In this document: piece after piece, positions 8,088 through 18,756 of the stretch
Layout: each line of letters opens with the position of its first letter
Numbering within the stretch: position 1 is the first letter of the stretch
Source of the DNA: Bdellovibrionales bacterium
GTDB taxonomy: Bacteria; Bdellovibrionota; Bdellovibrionia; Bdellovibrionales; JAGQZY01
Length of the DNA: 63,194 nt
Direction: 5' to 3'
NCBI GenBank assembly: GCA_019750295.1
Contig: JAIEOS010000014.1
Location: 1 to 63,194, forward strand
Translations under genes and position numbers: made by a program
Notes under the pieces: generated by a model
What the model was told of the DNA's origin: nothing
The model's input: the letters and a program-made list of their open reading frames with translations, nothing else
Databases searched by the model: none

Positions 8088-9887
8088 GTGCGTTTTTTGA
8101 GCATAATGGCTTTAGCTTTTGTTTTAGGATGTAGCAGTGGACAGCGGTCGCAGACGATGGTGTCTCCCGAGGAAACTGCAAAATTTAATCAGTTTCTTGA
8201 TAAATCCTTCGAAGAATTTTTAAGTTATTCCCCCCAGTACCTGTCCTATTTGGGACGAAAAAAGCAATACGATAAGCTCAATGATTTTACCGAAGAGTTC
8301 GAGAAGAAAATGAACGAGCTCGCGCATGCGAAACTCAATGAGATGAAAAACTTTGATTCTCGAACGTTAGACGATCAGGCCAAGCTCAGTTACGATCTCT
8401 ATAAAAAAGAACTGGAAAATGGCATTCAAGACTTTCAGTGGAAAGATTACCAGTATCCGGTCTCGCAAATGGGCGGAATCCACTCCGATCTTCCTGTTTT
8501 TATGATGAATATCCATCGCGTGGATACGGAGTCCGATATGCGTGCTTACATTGCGCGGCTCGAAGAATTCCGGCGCGTGTTCCGCGAAGTGATTGAGGCC
8601 ATGAAGCGCTCCGAAAAGCTCGGCATTTTGCCGCCTCAGTTTGTATTTCCTTACGTCCTCGATGCTTCTCAAAAAATCATTAAAGGCCGACCTTTTGATA
8701 AGAGTGAGACAGATTCTCCGCTCTTCGCAGATGTGAAAGCCAAAGTGAATAAGCTTAAAATCGACGACGCGAAAAAGACCTACTTTGTAAAAAAAGCCGA
8801 GCAAGTTCTAGTGAACACGGTGAAGCCCTCGTACCAAATGTTGATCGCAACTCTTAAAGACCAGCAGAAGCGAGCGACGACGGACGATGGGGCTTGGAAG
8901 TTTCCAAGAGGTGCGGAATTCTACAGCACTCGACTCAAACGTTACACCACCACGGATGACTCGGACTCAAAAATTCATAAGATGGGGCTAGAGAACGTAG
9001 CTCGTATTCATAACGAGATGAGGGAAGTTTTAAAAGTCCTCAATTTCCAAGGAACACTTCAAGATTTTTTCAAAGCGGCCCGCGAGGATAAAAAGAATTT
9101 TTATCCTAATACCAGTTCCGGGCGGCAAGCTTATCTCAAGGACGCTAAAAACTTTTATTCCGATGTGAGCAAGAAGATCCCCGAGTATTTTCGCTTGCTT
9201 CCCAAGGCGAAATTCGAAATTCGCGCGGTCGAAAAATTCCGTGAAAACTCTGCGGGGGTGGCCTTTTACGAAAGTCCTTCGGAGGACGGCTCGCGGCCGG
9301 GCGTTTATTACGTCAACTTGAAAAATATGAACAATCTTCCCAAGTACGAGAATGAAGTGGTACTGTATCATGAGGGCGCTCCAGGCCATCACTTCCAAAT
9401 CGCTTTAGCGCAAGAGCTCAAATCTCTTCCGCAGACTCGCCGCTACGCTCATTACGGGGCCTTTGTTGAAGGATGGGGCCTCTACACGGAGAGATTGGCC
9501 AAAGAGATGGGCGCTTACAAGGACCCGATGTCGGAGTTCGGTCGTTTGTCCCTGGAGCTCATGCGCGCTTGCCGCTTAGTGGTCGATACAGGAATTCATT
9601 CCAAAAAGTGGACACGTGAAGACGCCATCAAATATCTCAGCGAAAATATGGCCGGATCCTTAGATGACCAGAAGGACGAAATTGAACGCTACATCGTCGT
9701 GCCAGGGCAAGCGACAGGGTATATGGTGGGAATGTTGAAAATTTATGAGCTTCGAGAAAGAGCTAAGTCCAAGCTGGGCTCTCGTTTTGATATTCGGGAT
9801 TTTCACGACACAGTTCTTGGCAACGGAGCTGTGCCGCTGAACGTCCTCGAAGAGCTCGTAGAAAAATACATTCAGACAAAAAAATAG
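8088..9887 (+). CDS. DUF885 family lipoprotein, putative metallopeptidase
   Basis: Exported protein of 599 aa of the DUF885 family. Starting at GTG 8088 (AAGGGGA six to ten bases upstream) it begins with a lipoprotein signal, MALAFVLGC followed by SSG. The family's key motif HEGAPGHHFQ lies near residue 430 and resembles the zinc site of gluzincin peptidases; GWGLYTERLAKEMG and PGQATGYMVG, also typical of the family, follow. It likely sits in the outer membrane facing the periplasm or outside and cleaves peptides. Only 24 bases separate it from the next peptidase gene, so both are probably co-transcribed. Confidence 0.88.
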   Translation: MRFLSIMALAFVLGCSSGQRSQTMVSPEETAKFNQFLDKSFEEFLSYSPQYLSYLGRKKQYDKLNDFTEEFEKKMNELAHAKLNEMKNFDSRTLDDQAKLSYDLYKKELENGIQDFQWKDYQYPVSQMGGIHSDLPVFMMNIHRVDTESDMRAYIARLEEFRRVFREVIEAMKRSEKLGILPPQFVFPYVLDASQKIIKGRPFDKSETDSPLFADVKAKVNKLKIDDAKKTYFVKKAEQVLVNTVKPSYQMLIATLKDQQKRATTDDGAWKFPRGAEFYSTRLKRYTTTDDSDSKIHKMGLENVARIHNEMREVLKVLNFQGTLQDFFKAAREDKKNFYPNTSSGRQAYLKDAKNFYSDVSKKIPEYFRLLPKAKFEIRAVEKFRENSAGVAFYESPSEDGSRPGVYYVNLKNMNNLPKYENEVVLYHEGAPGHHFQIALAQELKSLPQTRRYAHYGAFVEGWGLYTERLAKEMGAYKDPMSEFGRLSLELMRACRLVVDTGIHSKKWTREDAIKYLSENMAGSLDDQKDEIERYIVVPGQATGYMVGMLKIYELRERAKSKLGSRFDIRDFHDTVLGNGAVPLNVLEELVEKYIQTKK

Positions 9888-9911
9888 TTTTTTTAAACTC
9901 AGGAGAAAAGA

Positions 9912-11843
9912 ATGAAAAGAATGGTTGGTTTTTTAGTTTTAGTTCTAGCGTTGGGGGCCTGCTCATCGAAGCCGAACTCCACGGTCAACAAGGAAGGCCA
10001 GATTCCCTTAGAGGATTTTTTTAGAAATCCAGTGGCCAATAACGTTGAAATTTCTCCAGCGGGAGATAAGTTGGCGGCCTTAAAGCCCATGAAGGGACGA
10101 ATGAACGTCTTTGTCAGACCGACCGAAGGGGAAGAATGGGTGGCCATGACCTCCATGACGGATCGAGATATTTCCTGGATGGCATGGAAGAATAACGACA
10201 TGATCGTTTTTATGAAGGACTTCGGAGGCGACGAAAACTTCCATCTCTTTTCATTGAATACAAAAACGAAAGAAGTGAAAGAGCTCACACCATTCCCGAA
10301 AGTCCGCGTCCAGCCGGTAGACATGCTCGACGAGATTTCCGAGACCGATCTTTTGATCGGGATGAATAAACGCGATCCTCAAGTGTTTGATGTTTACCGC
10401 GTCAACACGGCCAATGGGTCTGTGGATCTGGTTCTCGAGAACACGAAGAAGTTTTCAAACTACATCGTCGATAACAAGGGGCAACTGCGCGTGGCCATCG
10501 CTAACGATGGGGTGAACAACACCATTTATTACCGCGATACGGAAAAGTCTGAATTTAAAAAAGTCAAAGCTCTCAATTTTAAAGAGACGTTATCGCCGAT
10601 CTCATTTGATAAAGACAATAAGAACCTTTACGGCGTGTCTAATTTGGGTCGCAACACCGCTGCAGCCGTCCTTTTAAATCCCAAAACGGGCCAAGTTCAA
10701 AAAACTCTTTTTCAGAATAAAGACTACGATGTTTCCAGTGTGATCTATTCTCGAAAGAGAAAAGAACTTGTGGCCGCAGTTTATATCGATGCTACTGTTC
10801 AAAGACATTTTTTTAGTCCTTACTACAAAGGGATCTATGCGGATCTTATTTCTAAAATTCCAAATCGTGAACTCAGTTTGCCCTCGGCAACGAAAGACGA
10901 GGATATCTTCGTTGTGAGTGCCCGCAGCGACCGTACGCTGGGAGAGTATTATCTCTACGATGCAAAGACTAAAAAACTACAGCTACTTCTAAACCGAAGC
11001 CCCTGGATCAAAGAAGAGCAGATGGCCGAGATGAAGCCGATCAGTTATAAATCCCGAGACGGTCTCACCATTCATGGCTACTTAACGACTCCCGTGGGGA
11101 AAGATCCAAAAAATCTTCCCGTGGTGATTAACCCTCACGGCGGCCCTTGGGCGCGCGATGTTTGGGGTTTTAGCCCTCAAGTTCAGTTCTTAGCGAATCG
11201 TGGCTACGCTGTTTTACAAATGAATTTTCGCGGATCCACCGGCTACGGTAAGAAGTTCTGGATGGCCTCTTTTAAAGAGTGGGGCTTAAAGATGCAGGAT
11301 GATATTACTGATGGCGTAAACTGGATGGTGAAAGAGCAAGTGGCGGATAAGGATCGCGTCTGTATTTATGGAGCGAGTTACGGAGGATACGCTGTTCTTG
11401 CAGGTCTTGCGTTCACGCCAGATGTTTACAAATGCGGTATCGATTACGTCGGCGTGTCTAATATCTTTACTTTAATGGAAACGGTTCCGCCATATTGGGT
11501 TCCTATGCGTGAAAAACTTTACGAAATGGTGGGGCATCCGGAAAAGGAAAAAGAGTTGGTGAAAAAAGCGTCTCCGCTCTTTAGTGCTGATAAGATAAAG
11601 TCTCCATTGTTTGTGGCTCAGGGAGCAAAAGATCCTCGGGTGAAAAAGAGCGAGTCGGATCAAATCGTCGATGCTCTTAAAAAACGCGGCATTGATGTTC
11701 CTTATCTCGTGAAAGAGGACGAAGGCCACGGATTCCGTAACGAAGAAAACCGCATGGAATTCATGCGCCAAATGGAGGCTTTCCTCGCGAAGCACATCAA
11801 TAATGAGGCCGCAGGAACAAAAGCTCCGACGACGCTGAAATAG
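9912..11843 (+). CDS. S9 family prolyl oligopeptidase-type lipoprotein
   Basis: Serine peptidase of 643 aa (S9C acylaminoacyl-peptidase / dipeptidyl-peptidase type). Lipobox LGAC with C17. Residues about 40-360 form the beta-propeller; about 375-630 form the alpha/beta hydrolase domain with the triad S489 (GASYGGYA), D574 (GAKDPRV) and H606 (DEGHGF), plus the oxyanion region NPHGGPWARD. It cleaves short peptides; in a predator or scavenger this would serve extracellular or periplasmic peptide use. It follows another peptidase lipoprotein gene with a 24-base gap and a GGAG-type site. Confidence 0.94.
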   Translation: MKRMVGFLVLVLALGACSSKPNSTVNKEGQIPLEDFFRNPVANNVEISPAGDKLAALKPMKGRMNVFVRPTEGEEWVAMTSMTDRDISWMAWKNNDMIVFMKDFGGDENFHLFSLNTKTKEVKELTPFPKVRVQPVDMLDEISETDLLIGMNKRDPQVFDVYRVNTANGSVDLVLENTKKFSNYIVDNKGQLRVAIANDGVNNTIYYRDTEKSEFKKVKALNFKETLSPISFDKDNKNLYGVSNLGRNTAAAVLLNPKTGQVQKTLFQNKDYDVSSVIYSRKRKELVAAVYIDATVQRHFFSPYYKGIYADLISKIPNRELSLPSATKDEDIFVVSARSDRTLGEYYLYDAKTKKLQLLLNRSPWIKEEQMAEMKPISYKSRDGLTIHGYLTTPVGKDPKNLPVVINPHGGPWARDVWGFSPQVQFLANRGYAVLQMNFRGSTGYGKKFWMASFKEWGLKMQDDITDGVNWMVKEQVADKDRVCIYGASYGGYAVLAGLAFTPDVYKCGIDYVGVSNIFTLMETVPPYWVPMREKLYEMVGHPEKEKELVKKASPLFSADKIKSPLFVAQGAKDPRVKKSESDQIVDALKKRGIDVPYLVKEDEGHGFRNEENRMEFMRQMEAFLAKHINNEAAGTKAPTTLK

Positions 11844-11871
11844 CTAGTTGTGTTATGGCCATTTAGCCTTG

Positions 11872-11895
11872 TTTGACGGCGTTGAAAGTGTCAAA
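11872..11895. promoter_or_regulatory. Inverted repeat before hmgA
   Basis: TTTGAC (11872-11877) and GTCAAA (11890-11895) form an inverted repeat with a 12-base spacer, ending eight bases before the hmgA start. It could be an operator or a short leader hairpin. A TTGACG within it could also serve as a -35 box, though no matching -10 fits before the start. Confidence 0.3.
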
Positions 11896-11903
11896 ACAGG
11901 GCG

Positions 11904-13238
11904 ATGGCTCAACCACAATATCTTACTGGATTTGGTAGTTTCTTTTCGACAGAGGCCGTGCCGGGTGCATTGCCTCAAGGTCAAAATAGCCCACAAAATA
12001 TACCCCATGGTTTGTATGCGGAGCAGTTCAGTGGTTCGTCGTTCACCATGCGGCGTTCGGAAAACCTGAGAAGTTGGCTTTATCGATTGCTGCCTTCGGT
12101 GGTGCAAGCTCCCTTTTCCCTTTATCCTCACAAGTATTGGACATCTCAAATTGCGAACCAGGGTCAAACTCCGCCGGATCCTTTGCGCTGGAACCCGATT
12201 GAAGTGAAAGGCAAAGTCGACTTTATTGATGGACTTCGCACCATGGTGGCGAACGAAGGCGCCGAGGGGTGCGCGATTCATCACTACTGTTTTACTGAGT
12301 CGATGACCGATCGGTTTTTCTATAACGCTGACGCCGAGATGATGATCATTCCTCAAGAAGGTGAACTTTGCGTTCGCACCGAAATGGGAACTCTCATCGT
12401 TTCCCCCTTAGAAATCGTCATCCTCCCTCGCGGACTCAAATTTCAAATTCAAGGGCACGGAAGCAGCGGCAGCGATTTGGATGGCCGTGCCGTGCACGGA
12501 AACAGCGGCAGCGTTTATAGAGGCTACGTCGGTGAGAATACCGGAGCTCCTCTGCGTTTGCCGGATTTGGGTCCCATCGGCTCAAATGGTCTGGCCAATC
12601 CTCGGGATTTCGAATACCCCGTCGCCGATTATGACAAGACATCAAACGACAAATCCAAATTTCAGATGATTTGTAAATTTCAAAATCGTCTGTGGGTGAG
12701 CTCGGTCGATCACACGCCATTCAATGTGGTGGCTTGGCACGGGAATTATGCGCCTTACAAATACGACCTTCGTAAATTTAATACCATAGGCACCATCAGC
12801 TACGATCATCCCGATCCTTCGATCTTCACCGTGCTCACTTCCCCGACGGCGGTGCCGGGACGGGCGAATTTGGATTTTGTGATCTTCCCTCCGCGGTGGC
12901 TCGTGGCCGAGCACACGTTTCGACCGCCGTACTATCATCGCAATGTGATGAATGAGTACATGGGATTAATTCAAGGGGCTTACGACGCCAAAAAAGAGGG
13001 TTTTGTTCCCGGTGGATCGAGTCTTCACAACTGCATGACGCCTCATGGGCCTGATGCAGATACTTTTTTAAAAGAACTTTCTCGGGAGGATAAGCCTGTT
13101 AAGGTGGATCAGACGATGGCCTTCATGTTCGAAACCTCTCAGGTGTTTCAACTGAGCGAATTCGCTCTGAAGGAGGCTCCCATGGATAAAGAGTATTGGC
13201 GGTGTTGGCAGGGCCTTCGAAAGGGAGAAATTAAATAA
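11904..13238 (+). CDS. hmgA: Homogentisate 1,2-dioxygenase
   Basis: Iron dioxygenase of 444 aa that opens the ring of homogentisate to maleylacetoacetate in tyrosine/phenylalanine breakdown. Full length for the family. Conserved N terminus [19 protein letters not shown]; cupin region with the iron-ligand segments [19 protein letters not shown] and NCMTPHGPD. The start ATG at 11904 has CAGGG just upstream. The remaining pathway enzymes are not in the window; the next gene, DUF423, overlaps its stop by one base (TAATG). Confidence 0.97.
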   Translation: MAQPQYLTGFGSFFSTEAVPGALPQGQNSPQNIPHGLYAEQFSGSSFTMRRSENLRSWLYRLLPSVVQAPFSLYPHKYWTSQIANQGQTPPDPLRWNPIEVKGKVDFIDGLRTMVANEGAEGCAIHHYCFTESMTDRFFYNADAEMMIIPQEGELCVRTEMGTLIVSPLEIVILPRGLKFQIQGHGSSGSDLDGRAVHGNSGSVYRGYVGENTGAPLRLPDLGPIGSNGLANPRDFEYPVADYDKTSNDKSKFQMICKFQNRLWVSSVDHTPFNVVAWHGNYAPYKYDLRKFNTIGTISYDHPDPSIFTVLTSPTAVPGRANLDFVIFPPRWLVAEHTFRPPYYHRNVMNEYMGLIQGAYDAKKEGFVPGGSSLHNCMTPHGPDADTFLKELSREDKPVKVDQTMAFMFETSQVFQLSEFALKEAPMDKEYWRCWQGLRKGEIK

Positions 13239-13621
13239 TGGGAAGACTTTGGATCATTAATGGTTGTTTTTTCTGTCTATTGACTGTGGTGTTAGGCGCC
13301 TTTGGCGCTCATGCCCTTAAAGAAATCTTGCCTGCGGATTCTTTTAAAATTTACGAAGTGGCCACTCAGTACATGATGATGCACGGATTTGCTTTGATCG
13401 CTTTAGGCTTATGGTCTCATTGGGAAAAGTGGGCGTCCTGCTTTTGGTGTGGGATGTGTTTTTCTCTAGGGATCATTCTGTTTTCGGGAAGCCTTTATGG
13501 CTACATTTTTACGCAGGCCCGTTGGATGACCTATGCCACACCGGCTGGGGGCTTGCTCTTTATTCTGGGTTGGATTTATTTTATTATTTCGGTGTTTAAA
13601 ACTAGAAATAAATTTATTTAA
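13238..13621 (+). CDS. DUF423 family membrane protein
   Basis: Small inner membrane protein of 127 aa with four predicted transmembrane helices. The motif GAFGAHALKEIL after the first helix, ATQYMMMHGFALIALGL, and the ending with a glycine-rich helix (PAGGLLFILGW) are typical of DUF423 (YgdD). Function unknown in the family. Its ATG overlaps the hmgA stop, so translation is coupled, but a functional link with tyrosine catabolism is not established. Confidence 0.88.
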   Translation: MGRLWIINGCFFCLLTVVLGAFGAHALKEILPADSFKIYEVATQYMMMHGFALIALGLWSHWEKWASCFWCGMCFSLGIILFSGSLYGYIFTQARWMTYATPAGGLLFILGWIYFIISVFKTRNKFI

Positions 13622-13637
13622 AATAGGGGAGGTTTAC

Positions 13638-14036
13638 ATGATCAGAGGTTTCGGATTAGTGCTATCCGTCGTACTTTTTGTGAGCACAGCTTTCGCTCAA
13701 GTGACGGTCAAAGACAAAATGCAGGAAATTGGTGGTTTGTTTAAGACCATTTCTCAAACGATGGGAGATGCCACTCAAAACGCAGTCAATGCGCAGAATG
13801 CTCAGAAGTTGGCAGATGCCTTTGTCGCGACGTCATCATTGGTTCCTCCGTCCATTGCGCAAATGAGCGGTGAAGAGCAGAAAGCGGCCATGGCGGAGTA
13901 CCAAGATCTTTTGGCCGAAGCGGCTTCGATCTCTCTTGAACTCAAAAAGGCTTTCGAGACGGGAGCGCCAGTTCAACAAATGGTACAGGCCCTTTTAGCC
14001 ATTCGTAAAGAAGCTCACGCTCAATTCATGCTCTAA
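13638..14036 (+). CDS. Cytochrome b562-like periplasmic protein
   Basis: Exported protein of 132 aa. ATG at 13638 follows an excellent site, GGGGAGG with five bases spacing. Signal peptide to about A20 (VSTAFA). The mature part is predicted to be all helical. It ends its first helix start with KDKM (M28) and carries EAHAQF (H127) in the last helix. Cytochrome b562 binds non-covalent haem with one Met near the N terminus and one His near the C terminus of a four-helix bundle, and size and spacing here agree. No CxxCH is present, so cytochrome c' is excluded. Family placement is inference. Third gene of the hmgA group, 16 bases after DUF423. Confidence 0.6.
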   Translation: MIRGFGLVLSVVLFVSTAFAQVTVKDKMQEIGGLFKTISQTMGDATQNAVNAQNAQKLADAFVATSSLVPPSIAQMSGEEQKAAMAEYQDLLAEAASISLELKKAFETGAPVQQMVQALLAIRKEAHAQFML

Positions 14037-14037
14037 A

Positions 14038-14073
14038 GATTTCGGCAACTCTAGGATTTAGAATTGCCGAATC
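14038..14073. terminator. Hairpin between convergent genes
   Basis: TTCGGCAA (14041-14048) and TTGCCGAA (14064-14071) form an 8 bp stem whose interior continues with TCTA/TAGA, giving a mostly paired 31-base hairpin. It lies between two convergent stops and probably serves both directions. Confidence 0.65.
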
Positions 14074-14077
14074 GAGA

Positions 14078-14806
14078 CTACTTCAACCAAGTGTGTAAAA
14101 TGCTGTTCGGTGCGAGATACTTTTGAACTTCGCTGTAAGACACGCGCACTGCAAATCCGCAAGGCGTTGCTACATGCGGTGGGCTCAACCGGATGATGAC
14201 CTTTTTGTCTTTGGCCAATCCTGAAACATACGGCCAGAATTGTTCGATCTGTTCGATGGTCTCTTGTTTGTTCATGCCTTCGTAGCAAGAAGGTTCCCAG
14301 TCTTTATCTGTAAGTTGACCTAAGTTGTTGTACATGATGGCGGCCAATTCTTTTCGGTACTGCTCTTGAGCTTGCCAGTCTTCATTTTCGAAGTCTTGAA
14401 GCGGAATTTCTGTGCCCATATCCACCACTTCGCCAGTTTGAGAATTATAAGTCCGATTGTAGAAGCCAAAATTGGGGTGAGCTCCGCCGCAGTCGATGTC
14501 GTAAGTCATTTCTAAACCGATGTACTTTTGATTAAGACCCACCACGCGAGTCGTCACATTGTACGAGTATTCGCGCCATTCTTCTTCACCCTCGAAAACA
14601 GGACCACAGCTGGATTCTTTAAGGTGAGTGACGATGTCTGCATTAATTTTTTGAAAGGCGGGAACGGAGTTTTCAAAAAACACGGGGTAAGAGATCTCCG
14701 CTTGAGATTTGGGTTGGCTAAATTCTTCGGTGACCGTTTTAAATTGATCGGCCGATGCGCTCGCGGCGACAACAAGGGCGCAGAGAAGGGATAAAAAATG
14801 TTTCAT
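14078..14806 (-). CDS. Exported DUF3298/DUF4163-like protein
   Basis: Periplasmic protein of 242 aa with a clear signal peptide (LLCALVVAASASA). The segment YDIDCGGAHPNFGFYNRTYNSQTGEVVD matches the DUF3298 style, where a GGAHP/GN motif precedes an N-Y-t-G strand; four cysteines could make disulfides. Similar domains occur in RsiV-type lysozyme-binding proteins, so binding to an extracytoplasmic ligand is possible but not shown. Single gene with AGGAG eight bases before the ATG. Confidence 0.6.
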   Translation of the reverse strand: MKHFLSLLCALVVAASASADQFKTVTEEFSQPKSQAEISYPVFFENSVPAFQKINADIVTHLKESSCGPVFEGEEEWREYSYNVTTRVVGLNQKYIGLEMTYDIDCGGAHPNFGFYNRTYNSQTGEVVDMGTEIPLQDFENEDWQAQEQYRKELAAIMYNNLGQLTDKDWEPSCYEGMNKQETIEQIEQFWPYVSGLAKDKKVIIRLSPPHVATPCGFAVRVSYSEVQKYLAPNSILHTWLK

Positions 14807-15144
14807 AAATCTCCTTTAAAGTTTTGGTGTTTCCACCGTTGAGGACTGAGGTAACGAAATCCCGTCTTTTTTGACAAGCGGTTGATGGGGGGCTTGCTGA
14901 GAATGCATTTGTTTCTCGAGCGATCGTGGGGGCCGGTGAAAATTGTGCCTGCGTCTGAAATCTGAAATCGATGATCCGTTCTGAGGGCTTTAAGAGCCTA
15001 ATGAGCCACTTCTGAAAAATTTACAGGGTTAAATCGCGGGAGTTTTGCGATCCGCTGGAATTCAGGGGCGAAATTATGAATTAGAGCGGTAAGAAGTTTG
15101 GCGAAACCTTGAGCTTTCTAGGGGACTTATGGTACTTTGCCGCA
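14807..15144. other. Intergenic region, no gene seen
   Basis: This 338-base divergent spacer lies between the DUF3298-like gene and the desulfurase operon. No reading frame with a ribosome site is visible. It must hold promoters for both directions, but I cannot point to boxes with good spacing. A TTG at 15109 opens the desulfurase frame early but lacks support as a start. Confidence 0.5.
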
Positions 15145-16323
15145 ATGTCACAAAAATCCGTATATCTCGATTACAATGCAACGACTCCTATTCATCCCAC
15201 TTTAAAAAGTAAAGTGGCCGAGTGGTTAGAGATTTCGGGGAACCCTAGTTCCGTCCATTCTCATGGTCGCGAAGCTAAAAAGCTTTTGCGTGAAACTCGT
15301 CAAACGGTGGCTCAAGCGATTGGCGCGCATCCGATGGAAATTATTTTTACAAGCGGCGGGAGCGAAGGGAATAACACCGCGATCCGTGGATTGTTAAAAA
15401 CTCCTATGGCGCAAGCTCGCCGGGAGATTATTGTGTCCCCAGTGGAGCATCCGAGTGTGAGTGAAACTATGGAGTTTGCGCGCGAGCAGGGCTTTGTGAT
15501 CCGCACTTTACAAATCAACTCTCAGGGCGAAATCGATTTTGATCATTATAAAACGTTGCTCTCCGAAAAAACTTTGTTGGTCAGTGTGATGCTCGCCAAT
15601 AATGAGACCGGTCATATCTTCCCCTTAAAACAAATTTCTGAACTCGCTAAGGGAGTGGGCGCCATCGTTCATACGGACGCCGTGCAGGCTCTCGGTCGTA
15701 TCCCGGTGAACTTGCAAGAGTTGGGCGTCGATATCGCGACGTTTTCTGGTCACAAGCTTTATGCCTTAAAAGGGATTGGCATTTTGTTCTGCCGTCGCGG
15801 AATTGTGCTTCCCACTTTAATGAGTGGTGGCGGGCAAGAACGCGGTCGTCGCGCGGGCACCGAAAATACGTTGGCCATTGCTTCGCTCGGCCATATGGTG
15901 CAGGTGCTTCAAAATACAGATCTTTCTCCCATCGAAAAAATGCGAAACGAATTCGAAGCGCGAGTGATTCGGGAAGTGCCGGGTGTTCGTGTTGTTGGAG
16001 CGGCCGGAAAACGCATGGGCAATACTTCGAACCTCATCGTAGAAGGTATTCCCGGTGAATCTTTACTGATGAGTTTAGATCTCAAAGGTTTTTCGATCAG
16101 TACAGGGTCTGCGTGCAGCTCTGGAAAATCAAAACCCAGCCCGGTTCTCACAGCGATGGGTTATAGCGAGAGCGATGCGCAATCTTCGATCCGTGTGAGT
16201 TTAGGTTTAATGACCACCCCCTATGATATGGAAAATTTTGTCGAAGCCCTCAAGTCGGCGGCGTCCCACTTGCGTTCATTAACTCCCGGCGGAATGATTC
16301 GAGAGGCTGCGTCTGATGCTTAA
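15145..16323 (+). CDS. Cysteine desulfurase (NifS/IscS family)
   Basis: PLP enzyme of 392 aa that takes sulfur from cysteine as an enzyme persulfide. Start ATG at 15145 gives the standard N terminus [17 protein letters not shown] lysine in [12 protein letters not shown]; catalytic cysteine in the flexible loop [19 protein letters not shown] and [11 protein letters not shown] are family motifs. It overlaps mnmA by 8 bases, so its natural job here is very likely to supply sulfur for tRNA 2-thiouridine, as IscS does for MnmA in E. coli. The ribosome site is weak. First gene of a seven-gene operon. Confidence 0.96.
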   Translation: MSQKSVYLDYNATTPIHPTLKSKVAEWLEISGNPSSVHSHGREAKKLLRETRQTVAQAIGAHPMEIIFTSGGSEGNNTAIRGLLKTPMAQARREIIVSPVEHPSVSETMEFAREQGFVIRTLQINSQGEIDFDHYKTLLSEKTLLVSVMLANNETGHIFPLKQISELAKGVGAIVHTDAVQALGRIPVNLQELGVDIATFSGHKLYALKGIGILFCRRGIVLPTLMSGGGQERGRRAGTENTLAIASLGHMVQVLQNTDLSPIEKMRNEFEARVIREVPGVRVVGAAGKRMGNTSNLIVEGIPGESLLMSLDLKGFSISTGSACSSGKSKPSPVLTAMGYSESDAQSSIRVSLGLMTTPYDMENFVEALKSAASHLRSLTPGGMIREAASDA

Positions 16324-17413
16324 AAATTTGCTGAATAAAAAACCTCGTGTCCTCGTAGCTATGAGTGGTGGAGTGGATAGCTCGGCGGCCGCGGCTCTTC
16401 TCGTTGAGCAAGGTTATGATGTTGTCGGCGCGACCATGCAAGTGTGGGATTATTCTTCGTGCAATATCGAAGAGGGCCTCGGCACGTGTTGCTCCACGAG
16501 CGATGTGGACGACGCACGAAGTGTCGCCGACACTCTAGGTATTCCTTTTTATGTGATCAACTGCGAGGAAGAATTTAAAGCGAAGGTGATCGACCCCTTC
16601 GTGACGGAATATATGGCCGGACGCACACCACTTCCTTGTGTCAACTGTAACACCTATCTTAAGTTTGATTATCTGATCCGAAAAATGAAAGAGCTCGAGT
16701 GCGACTACTTGGCGACCGGTCACTATGCACGAATCGAGAACGACGCGGCGGGAACTCCCGCTATTGTCACGAGCACCGACGATTGGAAAGATCAGACGTA
16801 CTTCTTGTTTACAGTGCCAAAAGAGATCGTCGGGAAATTGTTATTCCCCATCGGGCATCTCAAAAAACCGGATGTTCGAAAATACGCCGAAGAGAAAAAC
16901 CTTGTTGTGGCTCGAAAGAAAGACTCTACAGGAATCTGCTTTGTCGGGAACCAAGGCTACGAAAATTTCATCAAAGAGCATTACTCACACATGACCTCGA
17001 AGACGGGAGTCGTGCGCCTTTATCCCAGTGGTGAAGTGATGGCGGAGCACCAAGGCATTCATTTGTTCACTTACGGTCAGCGTAAAGCCTTGGGATTCTC
17101 TTACCCACTTCCGCTCTATGTACGAAGCATTGATGGGGAATCCGGTGATGTGTGGGTGAGTGAAGAAAAAGATTTATTTAAAAATCAGATGATCATTGAT
17201 CGTTGTCAGTGGCATCTGGATCCCGAACCGGGAAAACCGTTGCGGGTTAAGATTCGCTATGCTCACAAAGGTGGGTTAGCTCAACTCACTCCGATTCTAG
17301 GAAGTGATCAGTGGATGGTGGAGTTTTCCGAGCCACAAAGAGCCATCACTCCGGGACAAGCGGCGGTGATTTATGACGGTGACCGATTGGTTGGCGGCGG
17401 TTGGATCCTATGA
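16316..17413 (+). CDS. mnmA: tRNA-specific 2-thiouridylase MnmA
   Basis: Enzyme of 365 aa that makes 2-thiouridine at wobble U34 of tRNAs for Lys, Glu and Gln. N-terminal PP-loop MSGGVDSS; catalytic cysteine region [11 protein letters not shown]; second cysteine in TGICFVG; substrate-binding ATGHYARI; C-terminal beta-barrel from about residue 280. It overlaps the upstream desulfurase by 8 bases and the downstream mtaB by an ATGA junction. Confidence 0.97.
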   Translation: MLKNLLNKKPRVLVAMSGGVDSSAAAALLVEQGYDVVGATMQVWDYSSCNIEEGLGTCCSTSDVDDARSVADTLGIPFYVINCEEEFKAKVIDPFVTEYMAGRTPLPCVNCNTYLKFDYLIRKMKELECDYLATGHYARIENDAAGTPAIVTSTDDWKDQTYFLFTVPKEIVGKLLFPIGHLKKPDVRKYAEEKNLVVARKKDSTGICFVGNQGYENFIKEHYSHMTSKTGVVRLYPSGEVMAEHQGIHLFTYGQRKALGFSYPLPLYVRSIDGESGDVWVSEEKDLFKNQMIIDRCQWHLDPEPGKPLRVKIRYAHKGGLAQLTPILGSDQWMVEFSEPQRAITPGQAAVIYDGDRLVGGGWIL

Positions 17414-18756
17414 GTTCTTCTGTTTCGTTTGAAGTGAAAACTTTTGGCTGCAAGGTCAACACCTATGATACGGGGTTGATGCAGAAGCGTTTACTCGAAG
17501 CGAAGACGGATGTTCAATTTAAAGTCGAAATGGTTTCCGGAGAGCGCCAGGTTTTTATTATCAATTCCTGTGCGGTGACTCAAGAGGCGACCAAAGAGGC
17601 TCTTCGAGAGGCGAGGTCCTTGCGCGCAAAAAACCCGGAGAGCTTGATCGTGATGGCCGGTTGTGCGGCCCAGGTCGACGGCGCGATTCTCGACGAGGTC
17701 AAGGAGTTCGACGTCGTCATTGCGAACTCTCACAAAGCCGAGCTCCCGGAGATCATTGCGAGTCATCTCAATGGCGCGGGTGAGCAAAAGATCTATCGCT
17801 CCAATATTTTCCGTAAAGACGATCTCGGAGTGGGCGGGGGATTTGAGCTTCAACACACGCGCTCTTTCTTAAAAATTCAAGATGGGTGCAATAGCTTCTG
17901 CACCTTCTGTGTGATTCCCTATGCTCGAGGCAAAAGCCGCAGTCTCGAAGTGAACGAGCTCGTTCATAGTATTCAACGCTTAACCGATGAGGGCGTTCAC
18001 GAAGTGGTCCTGACCGGTGTGCATATCGGTGACTACGAAGGGGCTAATGGCGAAACTCTGGAAGATTTGATCAGTGCGGTTCTAGATCGAACGACGGTTC
18101 CTCGCATTCGCTTAGGAAGTCTTGAACCCATTGAGCTCACCGATCGATTAATGAGCCTTTACGCAAACCCCCGACTCTGCGCTCACTTTCATATGAGTAT
18201 TCAAAGCGCGCACACACGAGTTCTTAAAGATATGAAACGTAAATATACGTCCGCCGACGTGGAAGTGGCTCTGCGAAAAATAAAAACGCAGTTGCCCGAG
18301 GCCTTTGTAGGAATGGATGTGATCACGGGATTTCCCGGAGAGAGCGATCAGGACTTTCAGGAAACCTATGATCGATTAAGCGCGCTTCCTTGGACGCGCA
18401 TTCATGTTTTCCCGTATAGCGAACGATCGGGCACACGCGCACCGTTGCTTGAGTCTTCGGTGCCTTTGGAAAAACGACGGGAGCGAGCCCAGCGACTTCG
18501 CGAGCTCAGTCGCGAGCGCTATTCCGTCAATGCCCTCGAGCAGGTGGGTGCCGTGCGCTCGGCCCTTATTTTAAAAGATAAATTTGGCGTGCAGGGCCTC
18601 ACTCGCGAATACTGGCCCGTTCATCTTAAAAATACAGTGGAGTCTGATCTCGATCTCGTGGGCCAAGAGGTCGCGGTTAAAATTACCGGCTTCGATACGG
18701 GCCGTCGGTTTGAGGGAAGTTTATTCGGGGAGGTTTTACGTGATTCTCCTCAGTAA
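17410..18756 (+). CDS. mtaB: tRNA t6A37 methylthiotransferase MtaB
   Basis: Radical-SAM methylthiotransferase of 448 aa. N-terminal UPF0004 domain with the three auxiliary-cluster cysteines in FGCKVN, NSCAVT and AGCAAQ; radical SAM motif CNSFCTFC with VIPYARG; C-terminal TRAM-like domain. The CxVN spacing and the IPYARG motif favour MtaB (converting t6A to ms2t6A at A37) over MiaB or RimO. Start ATG at 17410 overlaps the mnmA stop (ATGA). It is the second tRNA sulfur-modification gene in the operon, so the desulfurase may serve both. Confidence 0.93.
   Translation: MSSSVSFEVKTFGCKVNTYDTGLMQKRLLEAKTDVQFKVEMVSGERQVFIINSCAVTQEATKEALREARSLRAKNPESLIVMAGCAAQVDGAILDEVKEFDVVIANSHKAELPEIIASHLNGAGEQKIYRSNIFRKDDLGVGGGFELQHTRSFLKIQDGCNSFCTFCVIPYARGKSRSLEVNELVHSIQRLTDEGVHEVVLTGVHIGDYEGANGETLEDLISAVLDRTTVPRIRLGSLEPIELTDRLMSLYANPRLCAHFHMSIQSAHTRVLKDMKRKYTSADVEVALRKIKTQLPEAFVGMDVITGFPGESDQDFQETYDRLSALPWTRIHVFPYSERSGTRAPLLESSVPLEKRRERAQRLRELSRERYSVNALEQVGAVRSALILKDKFGVQGLTREYWPVHLKNTVESDLDLVGQEVAVKITGFDTGRRFEGSLFGEVLRDSPQ

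Noticed and set aside
8367-8804. Minus-strand frame of 145 codons inside the DUF885 gene
   Set aside because: The opposite strand encodes a full, conserved peptidase; codon bias produces the shadow frame.
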